Part shown: positions 56,363 to 64,000 of the stretch, in pieces
Layout: each line of letters begins with the position of its first letter
Position numbering within the stretch: the first letter of the stretch is position 1
Source: Dactylorhiza incarnata
Taxonomy: Eukaryota; Streptophyta; Magnoliopsida; Asparagales; Orchidaceae
DNA length: 64,000 nucleotides
Direction of reading: 5' to 3'
Assembly (NCBI GenBank): GCA_033032865.1
Contig: JAWHQI010000028.1
Location: forward strand, 7,769,001 to 7,833,000
Notes under the pieces: model-generated
What the model was told of the DNA's origin: nothing
The model's database searches: none
Seen by the model: only the letters and a program-made list of their open reading frames with translations
Program-made: the position numbers and the translations under genes

Positions 56363-57572
56363 CTGTGACGACATCGGTTTGTCGTATGGCTTCTTGTTGG
56401 CCAAGCGAATAGACTCTCGGCTGAGTCGGAATGTGTTGGGAGGCCGAAGACTCTGCCGCTTTGCCCTTTTCCGCAGCCCGAGCATAATCCACCGCTCGAT
56501 TTGCCGCCTTTGGGGGACCACTTCGACACACCGCAGCTTTGTGTCCCACCTTCCCGCAGGTGAAACACGTAATAGGAGTCCGCGCGGTCGTGGCTCCCGA
56601 AACATTCGAAGAAGCTGGTTCCGCCTGCTTGAACTTCCGCTTGTTCCTTCTGAAGTCCGGCTTGGACTGAGAGGCCGGCGCATGAAACTCGGGTTTCTTT
56701 ACAACACTCTTTGCTTGTACCCTCTTCATGTCCAACTCCAAAGATCTGGCGGTTTGCACCATCACTTGGAAGCCAAACGTCATAGGGCCTGCAAGGAGCA
56801 GCCTCAACTCGTCCCGAAGCCCTTCATAGAATTTATTCGTCTTCGTCTCCTCATCCTCCACCAATGCCCCCGCATAACGACTCAGTCTGGTAAACTCATG
56901 TAAGTAATCGTCAACGGAGCGATCACCTTGAGTTAACCTCAGGAACTGGTTTTGTAACGCAATGCGTTGGGCAGAGGGGATAAACCGCTGGAGGAACGAC
57001 TTTGAAAACTCAGCCATTGTTATTTCAGTAATGTCTCTATCGCCGAATTTGTGCAGTTCCTGCTCTTCCCACCACAGCACAGCCTCTCCGTCAAGAAGGA
57101 AGGTGGCTAAGGTGACCATCATGGCTTCGTCCGTCGCCGTCGCCCTCAGAGTTCTTCTAACTCTTGACAACCAGTCTTCTGCCACCGTTGGGGACTCAGA
57201 TCCCGAGAAGGTGGGAGGATTAAAGCTCAAGAAGTGCTTTAATTGCTGGTCACGCGCTCGCCCCGCAACTACTTGCGCAACTTGACGCTCCACCCTCGGT
57301 GCTAACGCCGGTTCCACTGCAGCTACTGGCACAGGGGCATCAACCCTTGGTGCTACCGCAGGTTCCACTGCAGGTTCAACTACCGGGGCTGCATCAGTAG
57401 TAGGCGTAGCAGGCTGTGCAAGCCTTTGCGGTTGAGCATTGATCATCGCGAAGACTGCTTCTGCGACCATTCTGATCATCTCAGCTGAAGGAGTGGTCGC
57501 TGGCACCTCAGCCGACCCACTACTTTCAGTGGTGTTACGGGGTTGAGACCGCCCCGCAGCACTTCTAGTCAC
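56363..57572 (-). CDS. Element H Gag
   Basis: Starts with [13 protein letters not shown] at 57572. Proline- and valine-rich repeats occupy about residues 60-120, followed by the retrotransposon gag domain ([54 protein letters not shown]). One CCHC knuckle ([14 protein letters not shown]) lies at about residue 338. The frame ends at a TAG at 56352-56354, but that stop lies inside a putative intron starting at 56362. If spliced, Gag is fused in frame to protease. Gag forms the cytoplasmic particle that packages element RNA. Confidence 0.88.
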
Positions 57573-57778
57573 CTATAATCATGCAAGGCACAATTTAGTG
57601 ACCCTAAACATATCAAACATCAATCATGGAACGCTCAGGTTCCGCAAACAAGTATGTTTTTTCATTCCTAAGTGGACATTCTTATTAGTTTTTGTCGTTT
57701 TAGGTGAATGCACAGCCCGTGCGCACCACCCCTTAAAAGGAATTCGTCCCGAATTCGCTAAACTACGGATCGACGCCT

Positions 57779-57795
57779 TAAGTCCGATACCAAAT
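57779..57795 (-). promoter_or_regulatory. PBS of element H
   Basis: Minus strand TTTGGTATCGGACTT follows the 5' LTR. It matches the initiator tRNA-Met type for about 11 bases and then differs, so the primer tRNA is uncertain. The leader from 57573 to 57778 has no ORF. Confidence 0.6.
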
Positions 57796-59885
57796 TGTAA
57801 CACCCTGCCAGTACAAAAAGTATAACAGCAGGTCCGGCCGGGACCCCACGCCATACAAACCACACTAGCTAGGAGTTAAAAGGTGATAACCAGAAAAGTA
57901 ACAACTAACGAGAGTACAAAACGTAAGCGGAAGCATTAATTAAACCATTCAAATAGACATGTCCACTATCATAGGAATGAATCCAGAAATAAGAGTTACG
58001 GCCTTAGGGCCTTACATCAAATCAATGTACAAAACTCTAAAAAAGCATACATCGGCACGCAGGCCGGCAATACATGAGAAAACAGGAAAAAGGCTGGCCT
58101 TCGAGGGCCAACTCAGCAAAAGGACAGCAAGAGGACCAACGCCCGCTATTTCCCGCTAGGCTCACCTGCACCTGCATAAGAACATTCCACCAAGCGGTGG
58201 TAAACAAGGCAACGGTCAGCACAGCTGACCAAATTATAACGACCCCACCCCTTTCCCGGGGTGGCGGAGATTCTACCCTGCAAGCAAGCCATACTAGCAC
58301 AAGTACTAATCTAAAGAGAGTGCAACTACACAAGGTGAGGTTTCAAGCACAATCAATCTTCTAGGTTGAGCATCAAAAAGAAGGGAACCTAGGTATGCAC
58401 GTGATGTTGGTTGGGTTCACCCGAAGGTTTCCCACAACCGCCTAAGCAAATCGCATGAGGCTAAACATAACATCAAATTCACAACACTCCACCCTAAGGG
58501 TCACAACCTTAGGTGGGAAACAAGAGCTTTTGGTCGGTCTAGGTATGACACCTTCCCCGACCTCTCCCATGATCACACGGCTTTCATGAGGAAGGGACCT
58601 CTCGCCGATCTGCATGGAAACGGGTTCGGTTCAGCTTTGCCCGTGCTCTAATCGTCGCGATCTATCGCACGACGCGGGTACGGCTTCACCTCGGCCCGTA
58701 AGGGTTTAGCACTTTCAAGTGCTACACAAAAATATACGCTACGCACCTAACCCCTTCACAAGGATCTAGGCTTCGCGAATTCTCAACAAGGGAGGTACAT
58801 ACGCTCCGCATCAATAACGTGGTGAAGGTTTGCCTTCATCCAAAACTCAAAGCATTGGGCTTTCGTAGGGATCTTCACAAGACGCCTACACTTAACTCCC
58901 GCAATACTATTGGTGAGTTCACGGAGTCATTCTCCGGCACGCATTCTAGGTCTAACCTAAATGCAACGTCGCAAATCAAGCATCACCGATTCGGGCTCAC
59001 GGCCACGAATAGGCTTCACACAAAAATGCCTAAATCCGCACGACTACCGGATTTTCTACATGCAATATGCCGGGGACGGACACAATCTACCCGGAGTCCC
59101 GAAGGACTTGAGGAAATCCTACACTTCACCCATTTGGTGAAAGAGATACCTCATGCAAGCAAAGAGAGGGGAATAAATGGACAAATACAAGTCCAAAGTT
59201 CGGGAGGAAGAATCGTTACCCTAGACGTGTTCCTCTTCGCCATGGATCCGAGATTCTACGCGGAGGGAAAGAACCGCACCGGGCTGCACTCTCCGGATCT
59301 GGAAACGGCTCGCGAAACGGAGCTCCGGAGCTCCGTCAATGGCGAAATCTCCCCTTCTTCTTCCTTGCCCCCTTCTTCTTCCTCTAGCCTAGGAGAGAGA
59401 AACACTATGAAATAATGAGGGTTTAATCCCTCTCCAAAGCCCTAAGACCCCCCAGCATTAAATCCCAGCCGTTGGATCGACTTCCAAGAGATTTGATCGG
59501 TCGGATCTTCTTCTCCGCTCAAAATCGCGGAACAGAATAAACAGGGCGCACGATCACAGGCGCACGGTCAGTGGTCGTGCGCGACGAGGGAAATGGTCGT
59601 GCGCACTATCCGGGACAGAACTCTGAATTCTTGCGAATAAGCGCACGATCGCTGGCGCACGATCACTGGTCGTGCGCGAAGAGGGAAATGGTCGTGCGCA
59701 CTGTCCGAGACAGAACTCGATTCTCTTCTGAATTAACGCACGATCGCTGGCACACGATCACTGGTCGTGCGCGATGAGGCCACTGATCGTGCGCTAAGAG
59801 CAGACAGGGAAAAATTCTAGCCTGCTTCACGTGCCGCACTACCACTCCGCCTACTTCGCGGAACTACCAGACTTGGGGTGTTACA
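57796..59885 (-). repeat. 5' LTR of element H
   Basis: Same length as the other LTR and more than 99% identical by eye. The palindrome module is at about 59546-59801. Confidence 0.93.
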
Positions 59886-60955
59886 TCATCAAAATGAGAA
59901 GTTTGTTGGAATGCGATTCGATGCCCACCTTACTTGATAATAACAAACACTAGAATGCTCTAATGATTTTTAGAGTATACATGGTCGCAGGTGATGACAC
60001 GGGAACAAAATGAAATAATGTGAATTAAAGAACCATGCATAAGTTATCGTCCATATGATAACTTCCATTGTTCCGAACAATAACTCAATAAGGGCTATCG
60101 ATTCATGACGAAAGTCATTATCTCCTATGATGATTATGTTGGATTTCATTAGCATCAAATGCGCAGTGGAAATACAGGAAACCCTTGGCAAGATCCATCT
60201 GAAACACACTAATTCAAGAAAGAAGTTTGTACTTGCATCGAAATCAAATTTTGAGAAGAATAACATACATTTAAATCCAAACACAGAATAGTATCCACAT
60301 CTCTAGAGTTATCCAGATGAACGTTGAAAATACCATGCAATCCGTCCAACGAACTCTGTGCTGGAAGATGATCATTTTTCTCTCCTTCAAAATGCTAGTT
60401 ACGATTTGAAAAGATGTGTTCTTCGTGGTTTTACGATATGAAGAACTCTAAAATATGCATAAGTTCTTCATGATAAGTTGACATATTTATAGGCACAACA
60501 CTATACGAATAAAAAATAGCATGCACACCTTTGGCACACAAGTGTGTGCCTTAGAAGTCGCGTTGGTTCGTACATGGATATCTCCTCGTGGCTCTGGAAT
60601 GAGAAACTGCACACACGCCGTTGGCGCACAGGCGTGTGTCGTCGAAACTCGCGCCTTGGGTTCAAGAACCGCTGTCAACCATTATCCCGTCATTTTGGGC
60701 ATACACATCCTTGGCACAAGGGCATGTGCCTCGGGTCGTGTGTCCCAAACATGGTACAATGTATATCATATATACGTATACAGAACTCGGTTTCATAAAC
60801 CAATGTGATCAAACACTTTAATTTATGCACGCACTTATGTGTTACCCTGTATGCTCGTATTACGTTGACAGTAAGACTAATCCTATGAATACTTCTAGAT
60901 CACAAGATTCTAACAAATATTATGTGATTTGAAGTTACAAGTCATCCCTCTGACT
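59886..60955 (+). repeat. Element J: PPT-like stretch and LTR-like sequence
   Basis: After the second TCATC copy comes AAAATGAGAAGTT (a worn PPT), then TGTTGGAATGCG at 59904, a likely LTR start. A TATA-like TATTTATAG is at 60484-60492. Three palindromic units lie at about 60525-60740. The right end was not found, so 60955 is only a rough limit. No PBS is visible to the right. Confidence 0.4.
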
Positions 60956-62616
60956 GTTTCTTCATTATCGTTCGTGAGATAACTTTCGAATTCTGATGGT
61001 ATTTAAGAGCTCGTGATATCCAACCCTAATTAATGAACAAAATGACTAAGAATAGTGACATTACTTTTATCGCCCAATGAGACTTTCTTGATGCGTTGTG
61101 AAGCTAATTTACGAGAGATGTGAAGTTCATTCAAGACTATTGATTAGAGTAAGGTGTTTTAGAATTATATTTCATTTAACCCTCCAATCAAGTTTATGTC
61201 CTCCTCCCTCAAGCAAGAAGCTCTAGTTCATCAATAAAGATGGGACACTCAAAGATGAAGTAGATGTTTAAGGAAACTCCCACAACGCAAGGAAGTGAAG
61301 AAATAATCCACACACAATCAAGATTTGAAGAATTTTGATCCTCCATAGGGGAGACTTCTTCAAGAACTTTTTATTCATTTCCTTCCTATTTTTTGTTTCT
61401 AATTGACATATTTGTTGTAGTCAGCAACCACAAGAGCAAAGAACAGGAACCTGATAGGATTTGTATTGGTGAAAATATATTAGGAATATAATTGTATTGT
61501 TGAGGTAATAATATATAATAAAAGTAAACCAATAATGAAATAATCATTTAGCAATTCACAAAGTTGTAGATGCAGTTCAGTCAATTGCTTTCAGTGATTG
61601 CATTCAACGATTCAGGTAAGCAGTTCTCTGGAATGCTGATGCAGTTTTAGTAAAATACATTCAACACTTCCATGAATTGCTTTCAGCACAAACCAAGGGG
61701 ACTCAAAACACAACTTTGCCGCAACTTACATTTTAGCAAACTCACTCTAATTGACCTAAAACAAAATTTGAAGAAAAACCAACATGTTATTATGGTGCTG
61801 TAAAAATAATTAAATCAATAAAGTCTCTCAGATAAGCTAAAAAATGACAGTCTGTAGTTTAATTGTGGGAATCAACAACTACCACCATTAATAAACTGAC
61901 TCTAATTTAGCCAACTAGCACAACATATTTTTTTCCCTAACCTCCATATTTGGATTGTAAAATTTCAAGCTTGATGCATGGAGGTGTCATCGATTGCGGG
62001 AATCATTCTCATGATCGAAGTAGCATATAGGGATGGAAGCATTGATTTTGATTGCAACCATATGCATCAAATATAGGGTGGGTCGGTTGTGCAGAGTTCA
62101 AAAGCCCAGATATTGCGATGAACTTGTTGGAGACTGAAGAGCAATACAGAATAATGCTTTGTAATGAACCTTAATTGTTAGGGCATGTTAGATCAGTCGG
62201 TACTTATGCCATATTATCACATAAAGTGATGCAACTTGAGTCGCATCTCTTTGTTATTTCTTTCATTTTTATTCATATTTGCATCGAACATAGTTATTTT
62301 TGTTTTCACGTACGTATGTTTTGTTTCGTGCACACACTTACTACTTAGTTGCTGACGAATCAATAAGACCGGGAATAAAATAATTTCTCAAATTAATTAA
62401 TCTCATAATTAAGGCAAGCATGAAATTAAATTTTTAAAATTAAATATTTTTATAAATTAAGATCTTTACTCCTAAAGGAAATGAATATTTTAAGTTTAAT
62501 TTAATAAAAAATATTTAACAATAGATTCTTTAAATTTCAATCATTAATGACATTTTTTTATTTCCATTATTGCCAATACCTCGAGAAGTTGGACTTACAA
62601 AAGGGGAAATTTAATA
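60956..62616. other. AT-rich region without recognisable genes
   Basis: 1.66 kb with no long ORF and no similarity I recognise. Its base composition differs from the GC-richer LTR blocks, and it may be older host DNA or the flank of a DNA transposon. Confidence 0.5.
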
Positions 62617-62720
62617 GGGTAATGTTATTTGTACACCATAAATGGCTATTTGTAGCTCATGGATATTCGTACCCCTCAAAATTATATTTGTACCCCGACT
62701 GGCTATTTATACCCCAATGT
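62617..62720. repeat. Possible left terminal repeat of a MULE-type DNA transposon
   Basis: GGGTAATGTTATTTGTACAC begins here, like the ends of many plant Mutator-like elements and derived MITEs. TGGCTATTT recurs at 62644 and 62700, with GTACCCC repeats between. A decayed MULE transposase lies to the right on the minus strand, as expected for an element running past the window. The partner end is not in view. Confidence 0.35.
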
Positions 62721-62735
62721 TTAAAATTTTAAAAC

Positions 62736-63080
62736 AAACATAGAATCATCCCAACAAAATATAATGTGACATAAGTACATCATTTTCAGAATATATTGTG
62801 ACATAACACTAATTTCTTCAAAATTTAGTCATCATCCGTAAGCTTCCGCTCAAAATATATTATCCCTGCAAAATAGTGGCTACAAATTTATAAACTAATA
62901 TAAAACAGACATAGAAGGATCCCTGCAAAATATATTGTGACATAAATACATCATTTTCAGAATATATTGTGACATAACACTAATTTCTTCAAAATTTAGT
63001 CACCATCCGTAAACTTCCGCTCAAAATATATTACCCCTGCAAAATAGTGGCTACAAATTTAAAAACTAATATAGAAATAT
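62736..63080. repeat. Tandem duplication of about 171 bp
   Basis: Two adjacent copies (about 62736-62906 and 62907-63080) share ATATATTGTGACATAA-like motifs, TCATTTTCAGAATATATTGT and CCGTAAGCTTCCGCTC-like sequence, with few differences. Each unit itself contains two GTGACATAA motifs. Confidence 0.75.
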
Positions 63081-63299
63081 AAAAACTGTGATAGAAATGT
63101 GTTATATTTGTCTTACGTAATAAGTTGTGGTATATATGAAGACGCCAATTGATGAAATAGCGTCAATATATAGAATATGAACTCTGCAAAATAACAAAAA
63201 TATTAGATTAAAACATTGCCAATAATTTAATATTTTAATGATAATATAAAACATTTACATACCTTATGATCAAAAAAGTCGTGTGATATATGGAGCTTC

Positions 63300-64000
63300 T
63301 CATTGTTCTGCCACTTGTTCATGATATCCTGTCCACATTAGAAATATCAGCGGTTGCGGACATTCTTCCTTCATCCGCAATTCAATGAAGTGGTTGTCAT
63401 TTATATATCCGATATAAACAACCCTTCTAATCTCTGGCGGAGCTGAATGTAGTGGTAGAAATGTGAATGATTGTTGGCTTGAGAGATGAACTAGCTGTAT
63501 GTTGTAGCATGATGCAACATTTACTTTTTTGCTTTTGGGAAAATAACTTCAATTGCATTTATCAAAGCAATCTCTCAGTCCGTTACAAAGACATTAGACA
63601 TCCCATTCTCATCAAAAGTAAGCTTGAAACACTCAAGATCCCATTTATAATTGGCTTCATTTTCACTTGACATAAAGGCAAAACAAGAGTAAAAAGATTG
63701 ATTGATAGATGTAACACCAACAATGGAAAGTTGTGGCAAATAATAACAGTTGGTCTTGAATGTGCAATCAATCATAAATGTAGTGGAGAACATATTACTT
63801 AGACGCACTGAAGTTGGATGTGCAAAAAACAAACTTTCCAAAAGCATAATGCTCTCATTTACTTGAGTGAAACTAATATATCCGGCTGCACTAATGCACT
63901 TAAACAAATGTTGGGTTGGAGTTCCACCATCTAGTTGAGTTCTGTATAACTTTGCTTTCTCATTGTAGATTGTTCTAAGTGATGTAGAATTCCCTGGATT
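63300..64000 (-). pseudogene. MULE transposase fragment with a C-terminal peptidase-like segment
   Basis: Minus-strand reading from the window edge: LRTIYNEKAKLYRTQLDGG, then a MULE transposase core (FFAHPTSVRLSNMF; MIDCTFKTNCYYLP; IVGVTS) ending NVFVTD near 63582. MIDC and VTD would supply the first two acidic residues of the DDE site. A TGA at about 63577 replaces the usual Arg after VTD, then IFPKAKK and another stop. About 40 nt later the frame resumes as FLPLHSAPPEIRRVVYIGYI and NDNHFIELRM, a segment found at the C-terminus of plant MULE proteins fused to an OTU-like peptidase; it ends at a TGA near 63320. The middle of the protein is deleted. Confidence 0.7.

Larger units (their letters stand above)
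50740..59885 (-). mobile_element. Element H: young, apparently intact Tekay-type gypsy
   Basis: LTRs of 2090 bp each (50740-52829 and 57796-59885) with about 8 differences by eye, and target duplication TCATC at 50735-50739 and 59886-59890. It has a PBS, gag, pol with chromodomain-like end and PPT. No internal stop is seen in gag or pol. It is the best candidate in the window for a recently active autonomous element. Confidence 0.93.

Noticed and set aside
56352..56568. Ribosomal frameshift signal in the gag-pol overlap of H
   Set aside because: No slippery heptamer was spotted and the resulting protein would contain a hydrophobic insert absent in relatives; the intron explains the data better. 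It remains the main alternative.

Overview
The window is a block of nested LTR retrotransposons from a flowering plant with a repeat-rich genome, most likely a eudicot. I cannot name the species. The evidence is the Ty3/gypsy lineages (Athila-like, Tekay-type and a second chromovirus), two Ty1/copia lineages (one SIRE-like), primer sites for plant tRNA-Asp and tRNA-iMet, and a Mutator-like (MULE) transposase fragment at the right edge. I see no ordinary host gene, no tRNA or rRNA gene and nothing prokaryotic.

Layout, using letters for the elements. G (Tekay gypsy, +) contributes an LTR end and PBS at 1-194, then continues at 15278-23439. Inside G sits A (Athila-like gypsy, +, 195-15277, TSD AGTAC). 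Inside the 3' LTR of A sits B (chromovirus, +, about 9558-15179), which has lost its 5' LTR. G lies in F, a minus-strand relative of C whose remains are 23440-23937 and 30463-32313. F also carries E (copia, +, 23938-30462, TSD ATAAG). F abuts an unidentified LTR-like stretch X (32314-33154), which interrupts I (SIRE-like copia, +, 33155-36315 and 49829-50379). The 3' LTR of I was hit by D (copia, -, 36316-49823, TSD ATTTA), and the 3' LTR of D was hit by C (-, 37278-44302, TSD ACATC). I lies in J, a copia remnant (50380-50739 and 59886 to about 60950). J was also hit by H (Tekay gypsy, -, 50740-59885, TSD TCATC). To the right come about 1.6 kb of AT-rich DNA without genes, a MULE-like terminal motif, a tandem duplication and a decayed MULE transposase gene on the minus strand.

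H and C are the youngest insertions by LTR identity (about 8 differences in 2090 bp and 12 in 1403 bp, counted by eye). H has an undisrupted gag and pol and is the only candidate for recent autonomous activity. C encodes only Gag and a protease-like domain, so it must depend on another element. A, B, D, E, G and I are all broken by stops or frameshifts.

The most unusual signals are not coding. (1) The LTR of I holds a tandem array of about 12 small hairpins whose stem sequences differ from unit to unit while the two arms stay complementary. (2) The LTRs of the Tekay element H and of the unrelated C and F share the same roughly 100-bp palindromic promoter module. (3) At least five families carry arrays of hyphenated palindromes directly upstream of their TATA box. 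(4) Both Tekay elements appear to carry a short spliceosomal-type intron at the same point between gag and protease.
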